Positions 12,001 through 34,300 of a stretch of DNA of 64,000 nucleotides are shown here, in pieces (the stretch's first letter is position 1; each line of letters begins with the position of its first letter). The translations under genes were made by a program, and so were the position numbers. Source of the stretch: Adelphocoris suturalis (lineage: Eukaryota > Arthropoda > Insecta > Hemiptera > Miridae); contig CM061043.1 of NCBI GenBank assembly GCA_030762985.1, forward strand, positions 32,393,131 to 32,457,130, given 5' to 3'. The notes under the pieces are model-generated. The model was given only the letters and a program-made list of their open reading frames with translations. It did no database searches and was not told the DNA's origin.

Positions 12001-12444
12001 AATCATACTACCTGGATTCTACTTGTCTAATCTAGACACGCTTATGTGTAAATATACGTTGTCTGTTAAACATAATAGGGAGTAAGTTCATCAACTTACC
12101 TTAAATCCATCTTTGAATATCCTGTAAATTCGGATGGCAGCGGGGAATTTTGCCTCGAGTTTAACGTCATAGTTCTTTAAGAACTCCAAGTAAGACGAGA
12201 AAACGTATTTTTTCAAAGGGCTGAGAGGGCCTCTCGGATCCACTTGAGGCAACTGAGCATGCCTATGAAAGATAGAAAATCATTTCAGCATAATAATTAG
12301 GATAAACTATAAAAGTGCGAATTAAATTCCAACCAAACTCATTTTCAACAACACTAGTTATTCATAGGAATCCTACCTCACAAACGATGTGTGTTGAACC
12401 ACTCGTCGACACAAAATTACAGATTGTCTGCTGATAGGTAGCAT
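6046..12444 (-). CDS. LETMD1: LETM1 domain-containing protein 1 (LETMD1/HCCR1-like), six exons
   Basis: Exons in transcript order: 12377-12444, 12100-12262, 10351-10541, 9489-9780, 7481-7627, 6046-6222 (stop TGA at 6046-6048). Every junction is GT-AG and in phase; the sum is 345 codons, close to the roughly 360 of vertebrate LETMD1. I chose the ATG at 12444 because the next residues (MLPISRQSVILCRRVVQH) form a basic, acid-free mitochondrial presequence. Residues about 121-141 form one hydrophobic segment (VAPVLLISALPFANYVVFPL), followed by 'FPRQLLCRHFW', a hallmark of the LETM1-like domain; the C-terminus has 'ACFIRGLNP' and 'WLKEWI', as in LETMD1. Family knowledge: an inner mitochondrial membrane protein linked to mitoribosomes and respiratory function. 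The head-to-head neighbour is STEEP1. An upstream in-frame ATG near 12603 exists but lacks presequence character. Confidence 0.95.
6223..7480. repeat. LETMD1 intron 5: dispersed repeat debris
   Basis: Positions 6770-6960 hold two direct copies of a unit beginning 'agctgagtgagctaaattc' and containing 'caccctaggaagttgaaatt'; diverged relatives lie near 9166-9215 and 59100-59220. At 6310-6420 is a repeat with 'aaactgctggaccgattct'. Around 6986-7237 minus-strand open frames look like retroelement debris. No gene. Confidence 0.6.
7628..9488. other. LETMD1 intron 4
   Basis: It contains a tandem array (listed separately) and, near 8810-8850 and 9008-9050, two copies of 'cgttggaaagctctcgatt'. That motif recurs near 23075 and, more diverged, near 38420. 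No coding sequence seen. Confidence 0.6.
7925..8600. repeat. Tandem array, units of about 221-226 bp, just over three copies
   Basis: The word 'tgtctgactt' recurs at about 8106, 8332 and 8553. Each unit also holds 'ccgggtatctaggaagaga', 'tttactgatgtttgttgggt' and 'aaagttacagcgtgcaaccc'. The first copy (from about 7925) is the most diverged. Open frames of 62-121 codons on both strands arise from the GC-rich unit and are probably not genes. Confidence 0.85.
9781..10350. other. LETMD1 intron 3
   Basis: AT-rich. Positions 10005-10100 resemble 48068-48175 (shared 'gcatgatttatgagc'-like and 'tttgagcacttcaattg'-like words), so it is another dispersed-repeat copy. No gene. Confidence 0.5.
10542..12099. 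other. LETMD1 intron 2 apart from the TRIM
   Basis: Besides the TRIM it has an inverted pair: CATGACGCACAGTGTGAGTCA near 10795 and its reverse complement near 11748, with a third partial copy (GCGCAGAGTGTGAGTCA) near 11819. No coding sequence seen; the open frames at 10645-10932 and 11747-12085 lie over these repeats. Confidence 0.55.
11078..11684 (+). mobile_element. TRIM: miniature LTR retrotransposon with near-identical LTRs
   Basis: Direct repeats at 11078-11245 (168 bp) and 11513-11684 (172 bp) begin TGTTACGCTCC and end CCCGTTACA. They appear identical except for a 4-bp insertion (TTAG) in the right copy. ATTA flanks both sides (11074-11077 and 11685-11688), the 4-bp duplication usual for Gypsy-type integrases. 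Directly after the left LTR comes TGGCGCAGCCG, matching a tRNA primer-binding site of the kind ending in CGCCA; before the right LTR is GGGGAAA, a short polypurine tract. The 267-bp interior has no protein, so the element depends on enzymes from elsewhere. It lies in LETMD1 intron 2. Confidence 0.93.
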
Positions 12445-13792
12445 AACGTAACTACGAGTTCTCAAAATCTGTCTAAGACAACCATCCTGCGAGTTAAGAT
12501 CCCACGTTATTACCTTGGATGTAAATATTATTGTTTTTCCTTCGGTACCGAATGACGCACAGTAACTAAATCTGAAAAAGCAAAAAATAACACTTGAGCC
12601 CACTAGTTGTAAACAAGTTGAAGGCCGAACCCAGGTTTCCCTTGAAATGTGTGAACGGGAATAGCTTCCTGAGCGAATAGCAAATACACCCTACTCGAAG
12701 ATATCGGTACTCACATTAACCATGCTGGTGACAAGAAGTGACACAATTCATATGGAGTATGGTAGGAATTAATATATTGTAAGAAGTTTACCCGAATCTG
12801 ATGAAAATTTGATGGAACTGGTGATATTGATGTTGTTATCAAATCGTTATCAAGGGCCGGCCTTCAGATGGATTATCTCTAAATATAGCACCATGAATGT
12901 AGACATTTACTGCAAAACAAAAATCACCAGGAAAATGTGTATTATACGGAAACTGTGAATTTACTCAAAAGAAATTTCACGGAGAATGAAAAAATGAACA
13001 GTAGAAGAAATTTCAAATACCTACTCTAGAAATGGACTGAAAATTGCTGTTCTTTCTTGTTAGCTTTATTTGCTCCCAGCAGTCATTGTAGTGAAGAGCA
13101 GTATCCATGTACAGTATCCATGTGAAAATAGAACTTGGAAGAAAGAAGAAGAAGTAAGAGGAGAATACAACAACAACACTCCCATTATCATTGTTTTTGT
13201 TTAGCTTGGCATTGGTTTTTCCATGATGTATGGTTTATCTACCTGTAGTATATTATTTTGAATTATTATTGTTAGATATTCTTTTATTTTGAGGAATGAG
13301 TGTACCAGTATCTATTTAGAACCACCTTCTTCGTTAGTGACGTGAAGATAGGATCTTTTACGGGATTAAAATTATGTAAGTTCTTCCTTACTTATAACTT
13401 AATATTTCATCAAGTTATTAGGTAGGTATATTCAGGGTGTTTCACTTCTAGGCGCAACATGCGGAAAGTTGTTACGTTGAAGAGCAAAACAAATCTGTTA
13501 ATTAAAGCAGTTTAATCTGTTGTAAGCAACAGGAAAATAGAGTGTAGTTTTGTAAACCATGTAGGTAAGTAATGGAATGTCCTGAATGTTTATTGTTCAC
13601 GGCGTGCGTAGGTGTAGAATTTCAATTTATTTATTTATTTTAATCAAAAAAGGCAGGTAGGTACTTTAGAGAAAAAAAAACCACTGGAATAGCCTATTAT
13701 TACATTTGGGGTTTATCATGTTATGCTATATGACACACTTCACAGAAATATTTCTTCACTGTTACAGTTCTAGACATCCCCATTGAGCAGAT
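12445..13792. promoter_or_regulatory. Shared upstream region of the divergent LETMD1/STEEP1 pair
   Basis: The two start codons face away from each other 1,348 bp apart. Both promoters, and any 5' UTR introns, must lie here or close by. I could not pick a core promoter motif with confidence. At 13436-13490 is repeat-like sequence ('cagggtgtttcactt'). Confidence 0.5.
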
Positions 13793-24018
<10,226 letters not shown>

Positions 24019-24130
24019 TATGTATGTTTTTGTTTTTATTTATTTATTCATTTTAAATGTTTTGATTCAATTTATAAATTATCTGATACGACCAGCAAAT
24101 ATAGTGAAGTAGGTAACTTCAAAATTTGTA

Positions 24131-24152
24131 AATAAACCATTTTGTAAATAAA
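24131..24152 (+). promoter_or_regulatory. Two poly(A) signals of STEEP1
   Basis: AATAAA at 24131-24136 and 24147-24152, 113-129 nt after the stop codon, each in an AT-rich setting with a T-rich stretch following. Confidence 0.75.
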
Positions 24153-26568
24153 CTATTTCATTTTGTAATATCCATCTTTCATTTTCCTAGCAATTGTAAA
24201 TATCATTTGCTCCAAGATTGGTTGATAGGGAACGACATTTTAATTAAAAGACAGTTCAACTATTTTATTTACACAAGAGTTAATAAATTAAAATATTACA
24301 TCCTATGAAGGTACTTACATTATATTTGTTCTAACTTAAATGATTAGTGGCAAGATGTCAGTAGAAACATTTTAAAGGCTGTTCGAGCCTCGGAATTCGT
24401 TCAGATATCATTACAGTTATAGCGATAAATCAGCGAGGAATCGTCGTTTAAATCCACCTTAATTGAATATGATTTGTATCATAAAGTCTATTCGGTAAGC
24501 TTTTCAAGGCGTTGTCGAAAAATAGCTCGGAGATTTAGGTTTAGATGAGGTACGAATATAAACATTGTTTTAACACGATTCCAACTAAACCGGCGACGGC
24601 AAATGAATTCACTCGTTATTAATTTTAATTAAAATTAGAGTAAGGAGAATTTCGCACCGTCGCTCCAAACGAAACAGCGAGCGTTTTAGAAAAATAATTA
24701 CTACCTATTCAACAAATCACAGCCTAATTGTAGACGGACGTTGCCATAAAGTCCCTCGGCGAAGACGAACCTGCACAATAAATGAATAAATTTTATTTAT
24801 TACCTGCAATTATATAGTATCTACCAAGGTATATACCTAGGTAGAGATTTCGATACATAGATTTTTTACGTGAAGTGCATTCAATTAACAAACATGAATA
24901 AGCTAACATTTATGAATTTTATTGCGATATGTAATTTTTATAAATGAATGGATTGATTGATTGAAATTTTTATAGATAATTTTGATTGATTGAAATTGAT
25001 TTTTGATAGGTTTTGAAAAAATAAATAAAATAAATTCAAGCAGCTCGAAAGAAAGGATAACAGGGTTGTCCCTAAAGTGACCTCCCCCTTCCTAACTTCT
25101 TGCCAAAATTTTTGAGATATCAAATGAAATTCGGAGATCGTTTTCGGAGTATCTAATAGTAAATTTAAAAAAAAATCGATTTTTTTCTTATTTACCTAAG
25201 GAGGGATGGGTGATTCGGTACTTCCATATTTATTTATTTTTTCTGATTCCTTTGCTTGAAATTTAGTATCAGGCACTTCTAGAACGCTCCCCAAGTTTCA
25301 CTTCGGTATCTCGAAATTTGTGGCAAAAAGTTAGGGTGAGGGCGTTTCTTTTTGGGACACCCTGTATGTTCAAAATGCAATTATTCGCGAGCACGAAACT
25401 CAATTAAAATGTCATAAAATGTGCTAAATCGGCATAAACTGACTAGAATCGTGTATTACATCATTTATGGCAGAATCTTATTCAGAAACCACCATAAATT
25501 ATGAGATTTTAGTATTGTTGCATAACATGGTGCTCAAATTCTGATAAAATATGCTCCAAAACTTGCTAAAGCAGGGCAAAAATCTTGCAAATTTTTTTAG
25601 CAGACTGTTAAGCACAGAAAAAGTTGATGTGCCATACAGTTGATCGTCAAAACAAGATGTATACATAACTTTCTAAATGAGCTAAAATTATGGAAAACAA
25701 TAGTAGTTGTAGAATATAATTATTTATTCTACATATTAAAAAAATTCACATAAAATACCAAAAAAATTTACTTATAATAAATAAAAAAGTAAACTTTGCT
25801 TTTTACGTCATGTGCACGACTGGAATTTGAGTTCAATTAAATATCTGTTTTGGTATTATTGGCACTAATAAGGTAAGTATATCCACTTTACCCAGTTTTG
25901 CGGTGTTTTTTCAAGTGATGAACAAAGCAAACCAAACTAAAACCAGGCCGAGGCACTTGAAATTTGCGATTGAACAAATCTAATCACTTGCACGAAAACT
26001 TGTGGATTTATTATGCGTGGAAGGTGATGCAAAAGTGTGCTGTGTGTTCACTGTATAACTTACGAATCCTGAGTCAGCTGATCGCATGTTCCACGATTTT
26101 CTATCATTCATGTTCGACAACTTTCGTTCGTCCAACTTCAAGGGGTATACGCACTCCTCCGTCCCAAACTTACGCTTCTAGTCTTAGCGAGTCTCACGGT
26201 AAGTTCTGGAGAGAATGGGCCAGAATTTATGGATAATTCAATAGGGAAGATGGTCTAATGCTTGATAATTTAAGCTCAAATTTTCTGTTTTTTAGTGATT
26301 TTACCGAATTTTTGAAGAAAATGAAGCTATTACTATGGCTCCAGAAAATTTTCAAAATTTTCTTCATTGAAATCTGTTTGAGGCATTCTGAAACGAATCC
26401 TAGAGTTTAAAGCTTTTATACAGGGAGTTAAAAAAACACCCCCCCCCCCCCTGCCCAACTCGGTATTTACGCATTGCGCACTTGAACAAACGTGCGCAAT
26501 TGATCAACGGCATTTTTTGAAATAGTAGCGCCATTTTTTATTGTAGATTTGAATTGTACTTAAAATTT
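24153..26568. other. Intergenic, 3' of STEEP1
   Basis: AT-rich, no gene seen. It contains a partial family A repeat copy (about 26301-26425) and a run of ten or more C near 26440. Confidence 0.5.
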
Positions 26569-27117
26569 CATGAAGAAATGATTCAAATCTCGATTTTTTT
26601 AGTGCGCACAAACGGGCGCAATACTGCTGTAAAAATGCGCAATTCCGCTCTAAAAGGTGAAAAATTGTGTAAAAACTACTGCATTTTTGAAGATTTACAA
26701 TATCCACGTGTAATACGTAATTATGGGGTTTTTTTTCGTGTTGAACCTCGTAATGATGTTGATTTATTGATATTTACAACATCAATTTGGGAAAGCACCG
26801 TAAAATCGACCAGAATTGCACTTTTCTTACTCATTTCCATACAGCACAAAGCGTACCTACTAAAATGTAGTTTATTCGGTGTTTTCCCAAGTTGGTGTTG
26901 CAAATATATCAATAAATAAACAAAATTACGAGGTTTAGCACGGAAAAATACCCCAAAACCACGTATTACATGTGGCAATGGAATATCTTCAAATATCTAC
27001 TCAGTAGGTATTTCACAATTTTTGCACTTTAAGAGCAGAATCGCGCATTTTTACAGCGAGATTGTGCCCGTTCGTGTGCACTAAAAAAAAAGAGTTATGG
27101 GTCATTTCTTAATGAAG
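26569..27117. repeat. Long imperfect inverted repeat (hairpin) between convergent genes
   Basis: The left arm, about 26569-26800, and the right arm, about 26877-27117, are inverse copies with a loop of about 76 bp. Paired words include 'gctgtaaaaatgcgc', 'acgtgtaatacgt' against 'acatgtaatacgt', 'aacctcgtaat' and 'ttatttattgatat'-like segments. By eye roughly three bases in four match along the arms. The open frames of 67-121 codons on both strands here are by-products of the symmetry. Confidence 0.85.
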
Positions 27118-28227
27118 TTCATATTCTTCTGTATTTCACTTATTTAGAAATACCTACCTAGGTACTCGGTACCTCAATTTTCAGTTACTTTTGAGCTGTT
27201 TATCTAAAAGTTGGTTTCAACTGTACGTCAGATCCTAAATTATCAAGCGCGAAAAGCTTATTTGTAGAAGCTGATTGTGGAATTACAAATAGTTTACTGA
27301 CTGAATTCTGCTCATTACCTACCTACGAGTAAAATAGAATTGGTTGTGATTTTATGCATTTTCGGAAGGTACAACGTGGACCTGAAGAATACCAAAGGAG
27401 AGTTGAATACCAAAGGAATCTTTTTTGGATGTAGTGATAGTGATTTCCCGCTTGAAAACTCAGTCAACTGCAACAAACGAAACTCGTGCAACCGACTTAA
27501 TTTATTAAATAACCATAGGAACATTCACCCATAGGAAGTGAAAACAAAGCGATTTCAAATCCCCTTTCACATCAGTAGTTATGCTGAAAGCTGAAAAAGG
27601 CAAATTGTCGAGGGAAAATAGTCGATACTACCGTACGAAATGAGGTAGGGGAAACTAACGAGGAGACCGTAGGATGATCCTGAAACGGACTTCAACCAAA
27701 TATTTAAGTTATTCTTCAGAAAAACTTGCTCTGCACAATCCAAAATCCTTGGCGCTCGTTTTTGTCGTGAAGATTCGTTGATAGAGACTTACTGACAGAT
27801 ACGAGGCATAGTAAGTTCAGAAAATTCTAAAAGCGATAACCCTGGTTTAGGTATATTAAGTCCTGCCCAATATTGCATGGTTATCATATCAGTATTGTTC
27901 TATTCTTAATACTTAACTGGCCCTAAAACCCAAAAATGTAGACGGCTGATACATTTATATTCAAGTAGGTTCATACCTAAAATCTAATTTCATGAATTCA
28001 ACAACTAAGGGCTTGGTAATTATAGAGAGCTAAAGGGGAGTTAACCCAATAGGTATCGGGATTAAGCCTCGAAAATAGCAGTGAGATCTCGAGATTAATT
28101 CATGAACCTCTGAGGCAGCTCCTTGTACGAAATCAACCCGAAGATTAACTCTAGGATAGGCAATTTTAATAATTTATTATTGCCTCCTCTTTTAATTACA
28201 ATTATTGTCTGAAATTGTGAATTCCTT
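27118..28227. other. Intergenic, 3' of CEP104
   Basis: No gene or repeat recognised. Two overlapping 64-69-codon open frames near 27315-27534 are antisense to each other and look accidental. Confidence 0.4.
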
Positions 28228-28238
28228 TTTATTTTATT
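28228..28238 (-). promoter_or_regulatory. Overlapping poly(A) signals of CEP104
   Basis: Two AATAAA hexamers on the minus strand, about 75-80 nt past the CEP104 stop codon. Confidence 0.7.
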
Positions 28239-28309
28239 TTGTTTCTTTAATAATTATAGTTGTAGGTACGTATATTTTATTAGCACCAAGTTTACATTAT
28301 CAGCGTAGA

Positions 28310-31300
28310 CTATTTACCTGATCGGTTGATGTATTTACTTCGGGGGTGTTTAGGGCAAGTTTTCCCGTCAAGAAGGTGATTTCTCCAAGAAGCATCCGTA
28401 TTCTCCACGACCATTTGACAAAACGGACATCTGACTTCTCCTGTAAAATGGAATATAAAAAAAAGTGAAAACTTAAATTTTTAATAGTTTATAATAATTA
28501 CACAAAGTTTGATAATTACATTGGGGAACACAAGAAAGTGATGACGAGTAACAAAGACAGTAACAGTGAACTGGGGGGTTTTCGAGGTCGCTGAATCAGC
28601 AAATGAAAGCCGCTTTTCCAGATTTGCTCGAATTTCAAAGTTACAGCCCATACTCCTGCTTTTTCTCTCGTTCAGTAAGTAATCTGAAAAATTACAACTA
28701 AAAGTTGTGCATCGTATTTCCAGGTTCCTTTGTTTTTTGGGAAAATACATGGGGGATAGCCTTTTCTTGTGTCTCTAGTCAATAATACGGTTCTGTTCCA
28801 TGTTTACTGTAGACTCAAAGCACTGTGGGACAGTAGGTATAAAACATAAAATGCGAGTGGAAATTTTGATTTCGGAGGAATTTTAACCTCCCACAAATGA
28901 TGACATCGCCTCCGCTAACTTGGTCGACGAGGAAACAAAAATAATGTTTTATGGCTTACCATTACAGCTGTCAATGTGCTGAGCGTAATGGTCTTGGACC
29001 ACAGCTTCCCCGCACCTTTCGCACGTTCTGTACAGATCCTTGTAGTCACAATCTTTGCTCAGGTGTTTGTGAATGCCGGTGGCTTCCAGCACCTCTTGAC
29101 AGTGAACACATCGGGTCAGCATGGGGCAGTACTTCCAGTAATGGATGTTCAACCCTTCCTCAGTGAAGTTATCACAGATTTGAAAACAGAAAATGCATTG
29201 CCTGGAAAGGATGGAAAATTATCGAGTACTAGTGAATTCACATAGGTACATATTAACTTATTATGGTGTTTAGCATGCACACTAAATGTAATTACATTAC
29301 ATTCCAATAGGAGTGTTAAGAAGTTCGAGCATGAAATTTTGTACGAAGATGAGCTCAAAGGTCAATCAAACAATCAACAAAATCGCGACAAAACTAAAAA
29401 CAATACAATTTGTTCTAGCGAATTTTGTTTTTCAGAAAACAAATCTATTGAAATGGCTCCAAAATTTTTAAAATAAATATATTCCAAAATTTCCATCATG
29501 GAAATCCGTTTTGAGGCATTCTGAAATGATTTCTGGAGTTCAACGCTTTTTCATATTTACATATTTGCGTAGAATCACCTAAGAGAAAAATTACGAAAAT
29601 ACGCCCGTGAGGTACTTAATGGGCTGGCTGTTGACTACTAAGTTAGGGGGCTTGTTCGAGGGGAAAATGATTTTTTACTCTTCTGAAAAGTTTCTGAAAC
29701 GAAGTTGTGTTGTGATCGTTCTAAAGCGACGAAATAATTGTATTATTTGTATTATAATTCTCAATTCAATTACAAATTCTCTTACTTGTTGCTTCCTGGA
29801 AGAGAGTTGGGGGTGTCTGGACCTAATTCGACGCTGTCCGGCTGTGTGTCCACGACTGTAGAAGTAGCGTAACTGGAAACCGACGATTTCAGCGTACTTC
29901 TTTGTTGTCCGTTCATATCCCTTTTCACCTAAATATCATAGATAAATTTCTTAATATAAATATCAGTAATATTAATATTAAAACGCGGCACATTATTACA
30001 TCATATAATACGAACTAAATCACTCGCGACGAAGTTGTGGAAACCCATTTCAAAACGGAAGTTAGTGAAAAAACTTTGTCTATTTCCACGAAAAATAAAG
30101 AGTTACAATGTTAAATCGATTTCGACGGTTAGGCCATCATCAGTAACAAACAATAACTGTGTTAATAACTATGTGTTAGGTATTGTTTGTTAATGATGAT
30201 GGCCTAACCGTCGAAATCGAGATCTTTATTTAAAAAGTATTTTAGACCGTAAATTCTGTCTTTTAGGGTTGATCGAAACTGATGCCGATGATTCAGGATC
30301 AACTAGACCCCAAACGTAATATTTGACTCAAGTTTCATAAACATTGGCCCAGTAGTTTCGGGGAAAAGCTCTGGATTGTGTATGGATGGGTTTTAAAAAA
30401 TTCATTTTTGAATTCTTCGCATCTTGAAACGTCAAACAATAAAGTTGAAGGAAAGGGCGTGAAAAAAATAGGGGTTTTCCTGGTAGAGTACTTGGTTCGT
30501 TACCTATAAAAGCTAAAACCAAAATGTCTGATAGTGGTTATATAGGTAATCTTACAACTATGTTGTCTTTTATCTCGAGAGTTGTGAGGGGTTATTAGAG
30601 AACTGAGGTGTCTGAGTATTCCATCTTTCCATCTCTCAATATTTATGAATGTTTATAGTTTGTAAAAATCAATTTTAATTCTATTATGAACGATTCAGAT
30701 AACTTTTATAATAACGGTTCCTACTCGTTCTCGTGCGGACTTGTGCCCTAACTCTGTACGTCCCACGGTATCTCTTAGACATGAACCCTACAAAATGGTA
30801 TCCATTTATTTAATAATTTGCCCTCAAATTTTCAAGAAACTCAAATCAATATTGATCAGTGTTGAGCTTTAAATTGTTTCTCATTATTGATCTGTTATGG
30901 TAAAAGGTAATTGTAGCATTTCTATGATCTTATCTGTTATGTTTTTGTTTTTTTAATTTATTTATACGTAAAACATGACAATCGTTATACCACTGTTGGT
31001 TGTAACAGTTAAAAATTGATTGAGTGTATGTTTTTAAGAGCCGGTCTGGGGAAATAAAACTTCAAAATAACGTCACCAACAATTAAGAGTGTAAACTGTA
31101 AAGGTATATCTAAAAACGATCAAGAACTTTACGTCACTTGCATAATGTGAATAAAGGACCTAGCTTGATATTGCTAAACGTGAATCACGTACTATCCTCT
31201 CTAAATACTTGAGATTTTTATCACAATTTAGCTCCCGGAAAATTTTAACTTTGATAAGGAACTTAATTTTAGAATTATACTACATGAGAGATGAGTCTAG

Positions 31301-34300
31301 TAAGAAGGATTAAGGTGCACTTACATTGAATCCGCATTAAGGATCCATTTTAGGTACATATATAGGGGCAAAGGTTATATTCGGAATCTGTGTAAAATTT
31401 CTTATAGGTATGATAGGGAACAAAATAATTTCGGCCAGCCAGAATCGCATTTTGGACTAGGGTGCGTCGGGGGTCGGATCGACTCGGGAGAAATCCAGGC
31501 CCAATGTACGTAGGTGCACCCTAAGAAAGAAGTTAAGTAGGTAATTGGCGTTCACTTACATAGTCACCCACCTCTAAGTCGATTTTATCGAATTCTTTCA
31601 TCAATTGGCGGTAGAGGAGGTTCCTTCGCGTGATGTCGTCGTCTGGAGGAAGTTGCTTCCTCACCAACCTCGGGTTCACGCGGTAAACAAGAATCAGTAT
31701 CCTTTCAGCAACCTGTTCGAATTGAACGGCAATTAGCAACCAAATACCAAGGTCATACCAACAACAAGTTTATAATAAAGACATTACAATTAACAAAATT
31801 GATTGACTAGGTGATCTTGAATTATGGTCTTTACAACGGACGAAAATACGATCAATCCCATCAAACCACTAAATGATTCCCTCAATTTATTGGATAAAAT
31901 GTCGCCAAGAAAGTTCATGATGAAATTATTATAGTTACAATTTTGTTTGGATTGAGTTTGGTGTTTAATTGAATTAATACATAATTGAATTAATTGATTT
32001 AATGAAACTTAACACCTCTATTTATCAATGGAAATAATTTCCGACTAGATACTCGTTTAAAGGTCAAAAAAGGCAACTAGCACAACAAAATTGACACGAA
32101 GTTTATGTGACATTAATTGTTTAAATTTATAAAGACTAATTCCATTATTGTGCTTTTCAATCCATTCGTTAATCCACTGTTGTTCTCAAATAGCAGACTG
32201 TTCTCCGATTGAGTTCAGTTTTGGGTATACATCAGCCTGCATTGACCGAAACTGATTGAAGAAAGTAAATGTGTCAGATAAAAGCAAATATGTTTCTTTA
32301 GGAGATGCATGCATTATAATTGGGTGCTCAACATCACAAGTTTCCTTTTACAAACTCAGCAGTGACACCGACCCACTCTTCCATGATTCATGATAAACTG
32401 ACACTATCACAGCCAGAGCTAGTACGAGATGAAGATATTATCCTTTGCAATGATCACTTGCTAGAAGGATAAGGGAATTAATCGCGCGGAACTTCGGAAT
32501 CATATCGTCTAACCGACCACTTCCTTCGGGAATAAGTAAATAGTTCTTTTCGCGATCGTTTTACCTTTCTCACAGCTTCAGCTGGGTGATGGAGTCCACT
32601 GGCACCAAACTCAGCTAGTGTTCTACAAGTCATTCCCCTGTAAAATTATAAATCAGCACTTGGAAATTTATATGTTTCCAACCAATGAGAGCCAAAATAC
32701 AAGAAGTTGGTAGATATCCAACGTATTTTAATACTGCATAATGGAAATGGATAACCCATTAATCTATTTGATACGCAAGCATAATAATCATTGTAAAGTT
32801 TGGAGTCATGATGAGGAGGTCGTCTTACGTTTCCTTCGACGATGAAATTCCAATGCTTAGGATCAGCTGTTCGACCATTTCCAGCTTCGACAGGGCCAGT
32901 CTCGGGTGTGAGCTCGCGGTTAGAGCTCTAGTTAGGTAAACGGGGATAATGTTGAGTTTCCTGAAATCGTGACCATCACGGTTTCACTCCAGTTTCGTAA
33001 GGAGTTTAGAAGGGTAGGGCGTCGCACAGTGGGTGAAACACCTAACTTAGTTATAGACAAAACCAACAGCTCAGAGAATAGCATAAACTCGCATAAACTG
33101 AACTCCAATGCGTTTATTTGGTGTCCAATATGGTTGACTGTAAATGTGGAGCAAAATGAGGTGAAAAAACGCGACATCCAGCATAAGATGATCAGAAAAT
33201 GTTCAAAAACCCGATTTAGCTACTTTTATCCGTTTTTAGAATTGTATTCGTTAATTAGGTATGCGTACTTAGTATCCGTAAGTACCTAACTTTCGTTGAA
33301 AACTTTGAGCTTATCCTGAATATAATATGTCCAATATGTCCATATGACTAATTTAGTTATAATTCTTTGAGCCGTTCGAGGGGTAAAAGGCAAATATCTA
33401 AAAGATCTCTCCTTTTCAATGCGAGCCATTGATGATCTTAAAAACAAGAAAATTCTTGGTTAAAATTCCATATCTTTCAAAGAAGGGCGTGGAGGGATGA
33501 AAAATGAGCTTGTATTTTACCGTTTAGGGTTGAATGAAGACATAATAAGAGGTTTTGTTGTGATACAAAATTCAACTTTTTTTAGGCCTTATTTATTTTC
33601 AGCCAGAATTGATACAGAACGTATGAAATTCGTTTAAATATGAAACGTGTACACGTATACGTACATGTGTGATATACATTTTTCTTGTGGATCTAGATCA
33701 ATAATATAGTCTGAAGTTGATGGGAAAAACGGAACTACATAAAGTATAGGTATGTATATTTTAGGTAGGAGACGTCAGAGGATGGAGTTTCAGTTTCGAG
33801 TAATGTCCGATATCGAACGATAATGTTGACTTTCTGCAACATTCTCATGGTGTTCATGAATCATCCTGCACACATCTCTGCATGTATTTTTACACTATTT
33901 ACGACTTTACGTGTACACCTCGAGAAATTTCGTATTTTTAAGGACTTTCGTTTTTTGCCTTTTGTCCCCAGCTAATTTAGCTGTTTGACCCACTGTACGT
34001 TGTACTGGCACAAATAGATGGTGGAATAGATCAGTGAGTTTTCAAACAGAATCCCAACTGAATTTTACGTGGAAAAAGATATAGAAGTTCGAAAATAAAA
34101 ATAGAATGGATCGCGGGAAAAGAAATGTGTGAACGTTATGTAGCCAAAACTGGGCCGATATCTACTTGCATAGATGGTAGGTGAGGAATGTAACGGGGAG
34201 TGTATAAAGTAGTGACTTACTGTAACTCCATTGTTGGAATGCTCACATTTAATTGCGAAACCGGATACTTCCAAAATAACCCTCTCTACTAACTGGATAT

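Noticed and set aside
26554..26978. Opposing open frames of 67-121 codons
   Set aside because: They read the two arms of the same inverted repeat; no protein family fits.
28951..29245. Plus-strand open frames of 71-89 codons
   Set aside because: They are antisense to the CEP104 zinc-finger exon 28960-29201, which explains their length.
30180..30223. TGATGATGGCCTAACCGTCGAAA, another hammerhead-like word
   Set aside because: It folds as a simple hairpin (GATGG with CCGTC); the remaining hammerhead stems are missing.
32932..33177. Minus-strand open frame next to the CEP104 exon 32829-32960
   Set aside because: In the CEP104 reading frame a stop lies just upstream of the acceptor at 32961; the open frame is in another phase.
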